NCBI GenBank assembly: GCA_947381325.1 | Contig: CANCUP010000013.1 | Span: forward strand, 1-34,441 | Length of the DNA stretch: 34,441 nt | Reading direction: 5' to 3' | From: Comamonadaceae bacterium | Lineage (GTDB): Bacteria > Pseudomonadota > Gammaproteobacteria > Burkholderiales > Burkholderiaceae_C | Position numbers and translations under genes: made by a program | Shown here: piece by piece, positions 13,702 to 22,414 of the stretch | How positions within the stretch are numbered: position 1 is the stretch's first letter | Layout: every line of letters begins with the position of its first letter | The notes under the pieces: model-generated | What the model was told of the DNA's origin: nothing | What the model saw: only the letters and a program-made list of their open reading frames with translations | The model's database searches: none

Positions 13702-15252
13702 TCAGCCCGCCTTCACCTCAATGCCCTTGAACTCACCGGTGGCAATGCGTTTTTCCCATTCGGCCGGGCCGGTGATGTGGGCGCTGGTACCGCCTGCATC
13801 GACCGCCACCGTGACGGGCATGTCGACCACATCAAACTCGTAAATGGCTTCCATGCCGAGGTCGGCAAAGCCCACCACTTCGGCGTGTTTGATGGCTTTG
13901 GAGACCAAATAGGCGGCGCCGCCTACGGCCATCAGGTAAGCCGACTTGTGCTTTTTGATGGCTTCAATGGCAGTGGGGCCGCGCTCGGCTTTGCCCACCA
14001 TCGAGATCAAGCCAGTTTGCGCCAGCATCATCTCGGTGAACTTGTCCATGCGGGTGGCCGTGGTGGGGCCAGCAGGGCCCACGGCTTCGTCGCCGACCGG
14101 GTCGACGGGGCCGACGTAATAGATCACGCGGTTGGTGAAGTCCACGGGCAGCTTCTCGCCTTTGGACAACATGTCTTGGATGCGTTTGTGGGCAGCGTCG
14201 CGACCGGTCAGCATCTTGCCGTTGAGCAGCAAGGTTTGGCCAGGCTTCCAACTGGCCACTTCGTCTTTGGTCAAGGTGTTGAGGTCGACCCGTTTGCTCT
14301 TTTGCGTGTCAGGCGTCCAGTTCACGTTGGGCCACAGATCCAGCGAGGGAGGGGTGAGGTAGACCGGGCCCGAGCCATCCATCACAAAGTGTGCGTGGCG
14401 CGTGGCAGCGCAGTTGGGGATCATGGCGATCGGCTTGCTGGCCGCATGGGTGGGGTACATCTTGATCTTCACGTCCAGCACGGTGGTCAAGCCGCCCAAG
14501 CCTTGCGCACCAATGCCCAGGGCATTGACCTTGGTGTAGAGCTCCAACCGCAATTCGTCGACTTGGCTGAGCTTGTCGCCTTGGCTGGATTTCTCCAGCA
14601 GTTGGTACATGTCCAGGTCGTCCATCAGGCTTTCTTTGGCCATCAGCACCGCTTTTTCGGCGGTGCCGCCAATGCCAATGCCCAGCATGCCCGGAGGACA
14701 CCAACCGGCGCCCATGGTGGGCACGGTTTTGAGCACCCAGTCGACCACGCTGTCGCTGGGGTTGAGCATGTACATCTTGGATTTGTTTTCGCTGCCGCCA
14801 CCCTTGGCGGCCACGGTCACGTCCACTTTGTCGCCGGCCACGAGTTCGGTGAAGATCACCGCGGGTGTGTTGTCTTTGGTGTTCTTGCGAGCGAACTGTG
14901 GGTCTGCCACGACCGATGCACGCAGCATGTTGTCGGGGTGGTTGTAGCCACGGCGCACGCCTTCGTTGATGGCGTCTTCCACGCTGCCGCTGAAGCCTTC
15001 CCAGCGCACATCCATGCCAATTTTCAAGAACACGTTCACGATGCCGGTGTCTTGGCAAATAGGCCGGTGGCCCGTGGCGCTCATCTTGCTGTTGGTCAAG
15101 ATTTGTGCAATCGCGTCTTTGGCGGCCGGGCTTTGCTCGCGCTCGTAAGCGCGGGCCAAGTGGGCAATGTAGTCGGCGGGGTGGTAATAGCTGATGTACT
15201 GCAGTGCCGCAGCGACCGACTCAATCAGGTCTTCTTGGCGAATCGTGCTCAT
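13702..15252 (-). CDS. fumA: Fumarate hydratase class I (4Fe-4S)
   Basis: 516 residues in a single chain with both class I domains: the N-terminal Fe-S domain to about 330 and the C-terminal beta-type domain from about 350 ('GKMLTGRDAAHKR'). Cluster cysteines are C66 ('ICQDTG'), C185 ('GAGWCPPGMLG') and C281 ('NCAATRH'), with the spacing expected of this family. It interconverts fumarate and malate in the TCA cycle in the cytoplasm and is oxygen-sensitive. AGGAG on the minus strand (complement of 15263-15267) lies about 10 bases before the ATG. It is the last gene of the likely ilvD - cytochrome c - fumarase unit, 21 bases after the cytochrome gene. Confidence 0.95.
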   Translation of the reverse strand: MSTIRQEDLIESVAAALQYISYYHPADYIAHLARAYEREQSPAAKDAIAQILTNSKMSATGHRPICQDTGIVNVFLKIGMDVRWEGFSGSVEDAINEGVRRGYNHPDNMLRASVVADPQFARKNTKDNTPAVIFTELVAGDKVDVTVAAKGGGSENKSKMYMLNPSDSVVDWVLKTVPTMGAGWCPPGMLGIGIGGTAEKAVLMAKESLMDDLDMYQLLEKSSQGDKLSQVDELRLELYTKVNALGIGAQGLGGLTTVLDVKIKMYPTHAASKPIAMIPNCAATRHAHFVMDGSGPVYLTPPSLDLWPNVNWTPDTQKSKRVDLNTLTKDEVASWKPGQTLLLNGKMLTGRDAAHKRIQDMLSKGEKLPVDFTNRVIYYVGPVDPVGDEAVGPAGPTTATRMDKFTEMMLAQTGLISMVGKAERGPTAIEAIKKHKSAYLMAVGGAAYLVSKAIKHAEVVGFADLGMEAIYEFDVVDMPVTVAVDAGGTSAHITGPAEWEKRIATGEFKGIEVKAG

Positions 15253-15273
15253 GGTGTTCCAACTCCTGTGGGC

Positions 15274-15579
15274 TTATTTGACGGTCAAGACCCAAGCGGC
15301 CAGCTTGTGGGCCTCGGCATCGTTGACTTGTGGGTTGGCGGGCATGGGCACAGGGCCCCAGGTGCCCGCACCCCCTTTTTGAATCTTGTGGGCCAGCTTG
15401 TCCAGCGCCGATGCGTCGCCAGCGTATTTGGCGGCCACATCTTTGTAGGACGGGCCCACCAGCTTGCGGTCGAGTGCGTGGCAAGCCATGCAGTTTTTGG
15501 ACGTGGCCAAGGCTTGGTCGGCCAGAACGGGGGCTGACAGGGTGGCGGTGCAGAGCAAAGCAAACAGAGCGCTTTTCAT
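15274..15579 (-). CDS. Small periplasmic class I cytochrome c (c551/c552 type)
   Basis: 101 residues. The signal peptide is cleaved after 'APVLA' (20). The haem site C30-M-A-C-H34 is followed by a 'LVGPSYKDVAAKYAG' segment, and the axial Met79 lies in 'GPVPMPANPQV'. The length and the Met-Pro motif are typical of soluble monohaem cytochromes that carry electrons to terminal oxidases or peroxidases in the periplasm. It is placed between ilvD (35 bases away) and fumarase (21 bases away) on the same strand. The neighbours give no direct metabolic link, so shared transcription rather than shared pathway is the safest reading. Confidence 0.93.
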   Translation of the reverse strand: MKSALFALLCTATLSAPVLADQALATSKNCMACHALDRKLVGPSYKDVAAKYAGDASALDKLAHKIQKGGAGTWGPVPMPANPQVNDAEAHKLAAWVLTVK

Positions 15580-15614
15580 GGCGTGTCTTTCGATATCAAG
15601 TTCAAGAGGAGTGG

Positions 15615-17309
15615 TCAGTAGTCGTCGAGCACCGCACCTTTGCTGGCGCTGGAGGCGTTGAAGGCAAACTTGGCTTGCACGCCTCGGGTGTAGCGAGGTG
15701 CGGGTGCTTTCCAGCCCACTTTGCGTTGGGCCAGGGTAGCGTCGTCGATGTTGAGTTGCAGCAGCAGTTGGCGCGCATCGATGGTGATCGAATCGCCCTC
15801 ATGGACAAAAGCGATGTTGCCGCCCGCAGCGGCTTCGGGGGCCACGTGGCCCACCACCATGCCCCAAGTACCGCCCGAGAAGCGGCCGTCGGTGATCAGA
15901 CCCACGCTTTCGCCCAAGCCAGCACCAATCAAGGCGCCGGTGGGGGCCAGCATTTCGGGCATACCGGGGCCGCCTTTGGGGCCGAGGTAGCGCAAGACCA
16001 TCACGTCGCCGGCTTTGATCTTGCCGTCCAGGATGGCTTTGAGGGCTGACTGTTCGTCGTCAAACACGCGGGCTGGGCCGGTGATGACGGGGTTCTTCAG
16101 GCCGGTGATTTTGGCCACGGCGCCTTCGGGTGACAGATTGCCTTTGAGCACCGCCAGGTGGCCTTCGGCGTACATGGGGTTGCTGATGGGGCGGATCACG
16201 TCTTGGTCAGCGCGCGGCACATCGGGAATGTCCTGCAGAGTTTCTGCAATGGTTTTGCCGGTGATGGTGATGCAGTCGCCGTGCAGCAGACCTGCGGCCA
16301 ACAAGGTCTTCATCACTTGTGGGATGCCGCCGGCGTTGTGCAGGTCAACGGCCAGGTATTTACCGCTGGGCTTCAAGTCGCAGATGACGGGCACTTTGCG
16401 GCGCACGCGCTCAAAGTCGTCGATGGTCCAATCCACGCCAGCGGCATGGGCAATGGCCAAAAAGTGCAGCACCGCGTTGGTCGAGCCACCGGTGGCCATG
16501 ATCACGGCCACGGCGTTTTCCAGCGACTTCTTGGTGACGATGTCACGAGGCTTGAGGTCTTTTTTGACGGCTTCGATCAGCACCTTGGCCGACTCTTGGG
16601 CCGAGTTCATCTTTTCGTCGTGGGGGTTGGCCATGGTCGACGAGTAGGGCAGCGACATGCCCAGCGCTTCAAAGGCCGAGGACATGGTGTTGGCGGTGTA
16701 CATGCCGCCGCACGACCCAGTGCCGGGAATGGCGCGCATTTCGATTTGGCGCAGGTCTTCGTCGCTCAACTTGCCGGCGGCGTTTTCGCCCACCGCTTCA
16801 AACACGCTCACGATGTTGAGGTCTTGGTCTTTGTAGCGTCCTGGCAAGATGGTGCCGCCATACACATAGATGGCGGGCACGTTGGCGCGCAACATGCCCA
16901 TCATGCCGCCGGGCATGTTTTTGTCGCAACCGCCGACCACCAGCACGCCGTCCATCCACTGGCCTTGCACGCAGGTCTCGATGCAGTCGGAAATCACTTC
17001 GCGGCTCACCAGCGAGTACTTCATGCCTTCTGTGCCCATGGCCATGCCGTCCGAAATCGTGGGGGTGCCAAAAATTTGCGCATTGCCACCCGCAGCTTCA
17101 ATCGCGGCCACGGCGGCGTCGGCCAACTTTTGCAAACCGCTGTTGCACGGGGTGATGGTGCTGTGACCGTTGGCCACGCCAATCATGGGTTTGCCAAAGT
17201 CGCTCTCTTGGTAGCCCATGCCGTAATACATGGAGCGGTTGGGCGCACGCGATTTGCCCTCGGTGATGTTGGCCGAACGACGGTTGATTTTGATGGTTTT
17301 GCTGTCCAT
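15615..17309 (-). CDS. ilvD: Dihydroxy-acid dehydratase
   Basis: 564 residues from the ATG at 17309, matching the usual length of IlvD. The frame stays open far upstream through the antisense of lgt, but family N termini begin at '[18 protein letters not shown]'. Cluster-binding cysteines are C55 ('TPCNSG'), C128 ('[10 protein letters not shown]') and C200 ('[12 protein letters not shown]'). The third-from-last step of valine and isoleucine synthesis is catalysed: dehydration of dihydroxy acids to 2-keto acids in the cytoplasm. The three-cysteine pattern with 'DKNMPGG' suggests the form common outside enterics; whether the cluster is 2Fe-2S or 4Fe-4S is not settled by sequence alone. It diverges from lgt across 78 bases. 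Confidence 0.95.
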   Translation of the reverse strand: MDSKTIKINRRSANITEGKSRAPNRSMYYGMGYQESDFGKPMIGVANGHSTITPCNSGLQKLADAAVAAIEAAGGNAQIFGTPTISDGMAMGTEGMKYSLVSREVISDCIETCVQGQWMDGVLVVGGCDKNMPGGMMGMLRANVPAIYVYGGTILPGRYKDQDLNIVSVFEAVGENAAGKLSDEDLRQIEMRAIPGTGSCGGMYTANTMSSAFEALGMSLPYSSTMANPHDEKMNSAQESAKVLIEAVKKDLKPRDIVTKKSLENAVAVIMATGGSTNAVLHFLAIAHAAGVDWTIDDFERVRRKVPVICDLKPSGKYLAVDLHNAGGIPQVMKTLLAAGLLHGDCITITGKTIAETLQDIPDVPRADQDVIRPISNPMYAEGHLAVLKGNLSPEGAVAKITGLKNPVITGPARVFDDEQSALKAILDGKIKAGDVMVLRYLGPKGGPGMPEMLAPTGALIGAGLGESVGLITDGRFSGGTWGMVVGHVAPEAAAGGNIAFVHEGDSITIDARQLLLQLNIDDATLAQRKVGWKAPAPRYTRGVQAKFAFNASSASKGAVLDDY

Positions 17310-17387
17310 GGTGTCTCTGTTTAGGTCGTGAGCCCTGCAGTTTACCCGCCGTCTGAAGGGGCTCTTGGGGCGGGCACAATCGACCCC

Positions 17388-18224
17388 ATGTTGATGCACC
17401 CCTCGATCGATCCTGTCGCCCTGCAATTGGGTCCCTTGGCCGTCCATTGGTACGGTTTGACCTACTTGGCCGCGTTTGCCTTGTTTGTGGGCTTGGCGCG
17501 TGTGCGTTTGACACATGCGCCTTATGCCCAGGAGGTGGCCTTGGGCCGGTGGTCGCGGCAAGACATCGAAGACATCTTGTTTTATGGCGTGATGGGTGTG
17601 GTGTTGGGTGGTCGCATCGGCTATTGCGTGTTCTACAAGCCCGGTTATTACGCCGAGCACCCGTTGGAAGTGTTGGCCTTGTGGCAAGGCGGCATGAGCT
17701 TTCACGGCGGCATGTTGGGTGTGTTTGTGGCGACCGCGGTGTTTGCCTGGCATCGCCAGCGGCCCTGGCTGTGGGTGACTGATTTCATCGCGCCGTGTGT
17801 GCCCACCGGTTTGGCTGCGGGTCGCGTGGGCAATTTCATCAATGGCGAACTGTGGGGGCGGGCTGCCGATCCGGCCCTGCCCTGGGCGATGGTGTTTCCG
17901 CAAAGTGGCAGTTGGATGCCCCGCCATCCCTCGCAGGTCTACCAATTTTTGGGCGAAGGCTTGTTGTTGTTTGTGGTGTTGTGGCTGTATGCCCGCAAGC
18001 CCCGTCCGGTGGGCGCCGTCTCGGGTGTGTTCATGATCGGCTATGGCAGTTTGCGCTTCATGGCCGAGTACTTTCGCGAACCTGATGCCCACTTGGGTCT
18101 GTTGGCGCTCAACATGAGCATGGGCCAGTGGTTGTGTGTGCCCATGGTGGCTGTGGGGGTGTGGCTGTTGTGGCAATCGTTGCGTCCCGCGTCGAATGCA
18201 TCTCAGGAGTTGGGGGCACCATGA
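17388..18224 (+). CDS. lgt: Prolipoprotein diacylglyceryl transferase
   Basis: 278 residues from the ATG at 17388. A polytopic inner-membrane enzyme that moves diacylglycerol from phosphatidylglycerol to the lipobox cysteine of prolipoproteins. Family motifs are the 'MSFHGGMLG' loop with His106, the signature '[15 protein letters not shown]' (144-158) containing the essential Arg146, and '[16 protein letters not shown]' further on. Seven hydrophobic segments are apparent. The stop overlaps the start of the malonyl-CoA decarboxylase gene (ATGA at 18221-18224), so the two are translationally coupled although functionally unrelated. It would process the di-heme lipoprotein encoded earlier in the window. 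Confidence 0.96.
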   Translation: MLMHPSIDPVALQLGPLAVHWYGLTYLAAFALFVGLARVRLTHAPYAQEVALGRWSRQDIEDILFYGVMGVVLGGRIGYCVFYKPGYYAEHPLEVLALWQGGMSFHGGMLGVFVATAVFAWHRQRPWLWVTDFIAPCVPTGLAAGRVGNFINGELWGRAADPALPWAMVFPQSGSWMPRHPSQVYQFLGEGLLLFVVLWLYARKPRPVGAVSGVFMIGYGSLRFMAEYFREPDAHLGLLALNMSMGQWLCVPMVAVGVWLLWQSLRPASNASQELGAP

Positions 18225-19654
18225 ATGCAAGCACTTGGCTCAGCAGCAAACTCAACCTGTTGCGCAACTCAGCGCCAGCGAGTGAGCCCACCCAAGTCCA
18301 AGACCGCTCGACCCGCGAGCGCCTAGACGCCACGGTGCGCCAGCAAAAAGAAGCCCTCTCCCCACGCTCTTTGCGTCGTACCCTGACCCTGTTGCAAGCG
18401 GTGGTCGACCCGCGTGTGAGCGAGGTCGAAGGCGGACGCCGCGCCAAGGCCTTGGCCGACTGGTACGCCTTGGCCCCCACCAATGAGCGACAAGATTTGT
18501 GGCTGTTGATCAGCGAGCAATTTGGCCCCGATGCGGTCAAAGTGCGTGCTGCGCGTGACGGCTATGACGCAGCCTTGGGCACGGTGGACGAAGGCCAGGC
18601 CGAGATTCGCCTGCGCCGTGCACTGGTGTCGCCACGCACGCGCTTGTTGCAACGCTTTGCTGCCTACCCCGGTGGCATGCGTTTTTTGGTGGATTTGCGC
18701 GCCGAGTTGCTGCCCCAACTCAAAGCCAACAAACGGTTGTTGGCGCTCGATGCCGAGCTGGAGAATCTGTTCTCCACTTGGTTCGATGTGGCGTTTTTAG
18801 AGCTGCGCACCATCAGCTGGGATTCGCCCGCGTCATTGGTGGAAAAGCTCATCAAATACGAGGCCGTGCACGACATCCGCAGCTGGGCCGACTTGAAAAA
18901 CCGTTTGGACAGCGACCGTCGTTGCTATGGCTTCTTTCACCCGAGCCTGCCCAACGAGCCCTTGATTTTTGTCGAAGTGGCTTTGCTCCATGAGATCTCT
19001 GACAACATCGCGCCCTTGCTCGACGAAGGTGCCGCACCCGAAGATTTGCAAAAGTCCAGCGTGGCGATTTTTTACTCCATCAGCAACACACAAGCGGGCT
19101 TGCGCGGTGTGAGCTTTGGCGACTCGCTGATCAAGCGCGTGGTGGAAACCTTGCGTGCTGAATTTCCCAAACTCAAAACCTTTGCCACCTTGTCGCCGAT
19201 TCCCGGCTTGCGGCCTTGGCTGGCCAAGAACGTGGACAGCCTGTTGGCCCGCATGAGCGAGAAAGAGCTCTCGGCCTTGGGCCGGGAGTTAAGTTTTGAG
19301 CCACCCACGGCCACCCATGTGCTGGCGGCCATTGACCAACCTTTGTTGCTCGAAGCTTTGTCTTTGAAGTCGCCTTTGCGCTTGTTTCTCATGCGTTGTG
19401 CGGCACACTACCTTGGCTGTGAGCGAAAAGACGAACAGGTGCTCGACCCTGTGGCTCGCTTTCACCTTGGCAATGGGGCACGCATTGAACGCATCAACTG
19501 GTTTGCCGATGCCTCGCCCAAAGGCCTCAAGCAGTCGCATGGTTTGATGGTGAACTACCTGTATGACTTGAAGCGCATCGATAAAAACCGCGCGCAATTG
19601 GAAAAAGGCGAATCGCCCGCATCGGGTGACGTGCAAGACCTTTATTTCTCATGA
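18221..19654 (+). CDS. mcd: Malonyl-CoA decarboxylase
   Basis: 477 residues, start overlapping the lgt stop. The N-terminal helical domain (to about 190) is followed by the GNAT-like catalytic domain. Ser325 in '[12 protein letters not shown]' and His415 in '[15 protein letters not shown]' correspond to the catalytic Ser and His of the family, and the end '[16 protein letters not shown]' is diagnostic. It converts malonyl-CoA to acetyl-CoA and CO2. Downstream come a Bug-type receptor and a malonyl-CoA-synthetase-like ligase, so the unit would take malonate through malonyl-CoA to acetyl-CoA. A larger version of this gene could be read from 18128, but no ribosome site supports it. Confidence 0.94.
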   Translation: MNASTWLSSKLNLLRNSAPASEPTQVQDRSTRERLDATVRQQKEALSPRSLRRTLTLLQAVVDPRVSEVEGGRRAKALADWYALAPTNERQDLWLLISEQFGPDAVKVRAARDGYDAALGTVDEGQAEIRLRRALVSPRTRLLQRFAAYPGGMRFLVDLRAELLPQLKANKRLLALDAELENLFSTWFDVAFLELRTISWDSPASLVEKLIKYEAVHDIRSWADLKNRLDSDRRCYGFFHPSLPNEPLIFVEVALLHEISDNIAPLLDEGAAPEDLQKSSVAIFYSISNTQAGLRGVSFGDSLIKRVVETLRAEFPKLKTFATLSPIPGLRPWLAKNVDSLLARMSEKELSALGRELSFEPPTATHVLAAIDQPLLLEALSLKSPLRLFLMRCAAHYLGCERKDEQVLDPVARFHLGNGARIERINWFADASPKGLKQSHGLMVNYLYDLKRIDKNRAQLEKGESPASGDVQDLYFS

Positions 19655-19683
19655 CAGCCTTTAAAACAACGAGGGAGACACGC

Positions 19684-20685
19684 ATGAAGTTCACACAGAC
19701 ACCGTCGGTTGTTTCGTCGCGCCGTGAGGTGCTGCGCTGGGCCGGCGCAGGGTTGGCCGCTTGCAGCGTTGGCGCACAAGCCGACCCCAACTGGCCCAGC
19801 AAACCCGTGAGCATGGTGGTGCCGTTCCCAGCAGGCGGCGGCACCGACGCGTTTGCACGGCCTTTCTCGGCCCAGTTTGCCAAGCAAACAGGCAAGACCT
19901 TGGTGATTGACAACCGTGGTGGTGCGGGGGGTAACTTGGGCGCGGGTTTGGCAGCCAAAGCAGCGCCCGATGGCTACACCTTGTTCATGGGTGCGGTGCA
20001 TCACTCGATCGCGCCCGCCATGTACCCCAAGCTCGACTACGACTTGGAGCGCGACTTTGTGCCCTTGGCCTTGATGGCCGTGGTGCCGCAAGTGCTGGTG
20101 GTGAACCCGAAAAAAATTCCGGGCGACTACAAAGCCTTCATGGCCCAAGTGCGTAGCAACCCCGGTCGTTTGAACTTTGGCTCGGCCGGTGGCGGCACCT
20201 CGCACCACTTGGCGGGTGAGTTGTTCAAGTTGCAAACCAAAACCTTCATCACCCACATTCCCTACCGCGGTGCAGGCCCGGCCTTGCAAGACCTGATTGC
20301 CGGCAATGTGGACATGATGTTTGATGGTCTGGGCTCTTCGGCCCAACACATCAAGGGCGGGCGCATCAAAGCCCTCATGGTGTCGGGCAACAAACGCAAC
20401 GCGGCCTTCCCCGATGTGCCCTGCGCCGCTGAGCTGGGCTTGCCCGACTACACCGTCACCACCTGGTACGGTCTGTGGGCACCCAAAGGCACACCCACTG
20501 AAGTGCAAGCGCGTGTCATCGAAGAGGTGCGCAAAGCCTCTGCGGCGGACGACATCAAATTGGCGTGGTCACAAAACGGCGCTGAATTCCCCAACACCAC
20601 CGGCGGGCAATTTGGCACCTTTGTGAGCAACGAAATCAAACGTTGGGCTGCGGTGGTGAAAGCCTCTGGCGCCAAGCTCGATTGA
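19684..20685 (+). CDS. Tripartite tricarboxylate transporter receptor (Bug/TctC family)
   Basis: 333 residues. The ATG at 19684 has AGGGAG about 7 bases before it and is preferred over one at 19651. The signal contains a twin-arginine-like S12-R-R-E-V-L-R and ends near 'GAQA' (33). The mature part has the Bug landmarks 'WPSKPVSMVVPFPAGGGTDA', 'GAGGNLGAGLAAKAAPDGYT' split as in the family, 'SAGGGTSHHLAGELFK' and 'YRGAGPALQDLIAGNVDMMF'. These periplasmic proteins bind small carboxylates and hand them to a TctAB membrane pair, which is not encoded here. The gene's place between mcd and the malonyl-CoA synthetase-like gene suggests malonate as ligand (inference). Confidence 0.93.
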   Translation: MKFTQTPSVVSSRREVLRWAGAGLAACSVGAQADPNWPSKPVSMVVPFPAGGGTDAFARPFSAQFAKQTGKTLVIDNRGGAGGNLGAGLAAKAAPDGYTLFMGAVHHSIAPAMYPKLDYDLERDFVPLALMAVVPQVLVVNPKKIPGDYKAFMAQVRSNPGRLNFGSAGGGTSHHLAGELFKLQTKTFITHIPYRGAGPALQDLIAGNVDMMFDGLGSSAQHIKGGRIKALMVSGNKRNAAFPDVPCAAELGLPDYTVTTWYGLWAPKGTPTEVQARVIEEVRKASAADDIKLAWSQNGAEFPNTTGGQFGTFVSNEIKRWAAVVKASGAKLD

Positions 20686-20725
20686 ACCTTGACTGAACGA
20701 CTCTCGATTTCCCGGAAAAAAAGTG

Positions 20726-22261
20726 ATGAACCACAACCTGTTCGCGGCCCTGCGCGCCGCCTTTCCCTCTGACTTGAATGCCACCGCCGTCGAGACCGAA
20801 GACGGTCTGTGTTACAGCTGGCGCGACCTCGACCGTGCCAGCGCCATGATGGCCAATTTGCTGACCTCGCTCAAACTGCCGCGCGGTGCACGCGTGGCGG
20901 TGCAGGTGGAGAAGTCGGTCGAAGCCATGATGCTGTACCTCGCCACCTTGCGCGCAGGGCTGGTGTTTTTGCCACTCAACACGGCCTACCAAAGCGCCGA
21001 GATCGAGTACTTCGTGGGCAACGCCGAACCTTCGGTGGTGGTGTGCAGTGGGCCTAACTTTGGCTGGGTCAGCAAGATTGCCTTCAAAGCGGGCACGGCC
21101 CACGTATTCACCTTGAACGACGACCGCACCGGCACCTTGCTCGAGCGTGCGGCGCATTGCCCAGACCAACACACCGTGGTGCACAACCAAGCCGATGACT
21201 TGGCCGCGATTTTGTACACCAGTGGCACCACCGGGCGTAGCAAAGGCGCCATGCTGTCGCACCACAACTTGCTGAGCAATGCGCAAACCCTGAAAACCTA
21301 TTGGGGCTGGAAAAAAGGGGATGTGCTGATTCACGCCTTGCCCATCTTCCATGTGCACGGTTTGTTTGTGGCCATCCACGGCGCCTTGCTCAATGGCAGC
21401 AAGATGTTTTGGATGTCCAAGTTCGACCCCAAGCTGGTGATCGCCAAAATGCCCGAAGCTACGGTGTTCATGGGCGTGCCCACGTTGTATGTGCGCATGC
21501 TGGCCGAGCCCACGCTCACGAAAGCCCAGGCTGCGCACATGCGCTTGTTCATCGCGGGTTCCGCGCCCTTGTTGATCGAAACCTTCCACGAGTGGCAGCA
21601 GCGCACGGGCCACACGATTTTGGAACGCTACGGCATGAGCGAAACCGCCATGCTCACCTCCAACCCCTACCAAGCCGATGCGCGCTACCCCGGTCAAACC
21701 GAGCGCCGTGGCGGCACGGTGGGCTTTCCTTTGCCGGGCGTGAGCTTGCGGGTGCAAGACGACCAAGGCCACAACTTGCCCGTGGGCGAGATCGGTGGCA
21801 TTCAAGTCAAAGGCCCCAATGTGTTTGCGGGCTACTGGCGCATGCCTGAAAAAACCAAAGAAGAGTTCACCGCCGACGGTTTCTTCAAGACTGGCGACGT
21901 GGGCAAGGTGGACGAGCGCGGTTATGTGGTGATCGTGGGGCGCAGCAAAGACCTGATCATCAGTGGCGGCTACAACGTGTACCCGGCCGAGATTGAGGGC
22001 TACATCAACGAAATGCCCGGCGTGGCCGAGAGCGCGTTGGTGGGGGTGCCGCATCCCGACTTTGGCGAAGTGGGGGTGGCGGTGGTGATTGCCAAGCCCG
22101 GCGTTCAGGTGTCGCCTGATTCGGTGATTGCGGGTTTGAAGTCGCAGTTGGCGAATTTCAAAATTCCGAAGAAGTGTTTTGTGGTGGAGGCTTTGCCGCG
22201 CAACACCATGGGAAAGGTGCAGAAGAATGTGTTGCGGGATCAGTACAAGGCGTTGTTCTGA
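20726..22261 (+). CDS. matB: Malonyl-CoA synthetase-like acyl-CoA ligase
   Basis: 511 residues of the ANL superfamily. ATP-binding loop 'YTSGTTGRSKG' at 164-174, 'LERYGMSETAM' in the middle, 'FFKTGDVGKVDERGYVVIVGRSKD' split by the hinge, 'SGGYNVYPAEIEGYI', and the adenylation lysine in 'LPRNTMGKVQKN' near the end. It activates a short carboxylate with ATP and CoA. Length and context with malonyl-CoA decarboxylase make malonate the likely substrate, as in MatB, but acyl preference cannot be proven from the sequence. The ATG at 20726 is chosen over a GTG three bases earlier. It begins 40 bases after the receptor gene and is the last gene of this unit. Confidence 0.88.
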   Translation: MNHNLFAALRAAFPSDLNATAVETEDGLCYSWRDLDRASAMMANLLTSLKLPRGARVAVQVEKSVEAMMLYLATLRAGLVFLPLNTAYQSAEIEYFVGNAEPSVVVCSGPNFGWVSKIAFKAGTAHVFTLNDDRTGTLLERAAHCPDQHTVVHNQADDLAAILYTSGTTGRSKGAMLSHHNLLSNAQTLKTYWGWKKGDVLIHALPIFHVHGLFVAIHGALLNGSKMFWMSKFDPKLVIAKMPEATVFMGVPTLYVRMLAEPTLTKAQAAHMRLFIAGSAPLLIETFHEWQQRTGHTILERYGMSETAMLTSNPYQADARYPGQTERRGGTVGFPLPGVSLRVQDDQGHNLPVGEIGGIQVKGPNVFAGYWRMPEKTKEEFTADGFFKTGDVGKVDERGYVVIVGRSKDLIISGGYNVYPAEIEGYINEMPGVAESALVGVPHPDFGEVGVAVVIAKPGVQVSPDSVIAGLKSQLANFKIPKKCFVVEALPRNTMGKVQKNVLRDQYKALF

Positions 22262-22279
22262 TTTTTGGCGTTTCGTTTT

Positions 22280-22307
22280 GTAGCGCGCTTGGGTTCTATG
22301 GCGCTAC
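22280..22307 (+). other. Hairpin downstream of matB
   Basis: GTAGCGC (22280-22286) and GCGCTAC (22301-22307) form a 7-base inverted repeat around 14 bases. No T run follows, so it is not a standard intrinsic terminator. It might protect the mRNA end or be a leftover of a small dispersed repeat. Confidence 0.4.
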
Positions 22308-22359
22308 GCCAAGGCAATCAGCCAGTACCCGCTGCGGCTCCTCGCTCCTCACAGGAAGT

Positions 22360-22401
22360 AAAAAAACCGAGCAGCAGTGGGAGGCCCACCACAACTCGGT
22401 T
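22360..22401 (-). terminator. Intrinsic terminator of the cyanophycin synthetase genes
   Basis: On the minus strand CTCGGTT (from 22401-22395 as AACCGAG) pairs with the repeat at 22371-22365, with an inner stem GTGGG/CCCAC (22377-22381 and 22385-22389). A run of seven T follows (complement of 22360-22366). It lies 13 bases past the cphA stop. Confidence 0.85.
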
Positions 22402-22414
22402 CGCTAGAAAAAAA

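Noticed and set aside
13777-15537. A long plus-strand open frame opposite fumarase.
   Set aside because: It is antisense to a well-supported gene and its His/Gly/Val-rich composition is typical of reading a GC-rich gene backwards.
17310-18230. The ilvD frame extends 307 codons upstream on the minus strand.
   Set aside because: The extension is antisense to lgt, which has all family motifs, and IlvD proteins start where the 564-residue version starts.
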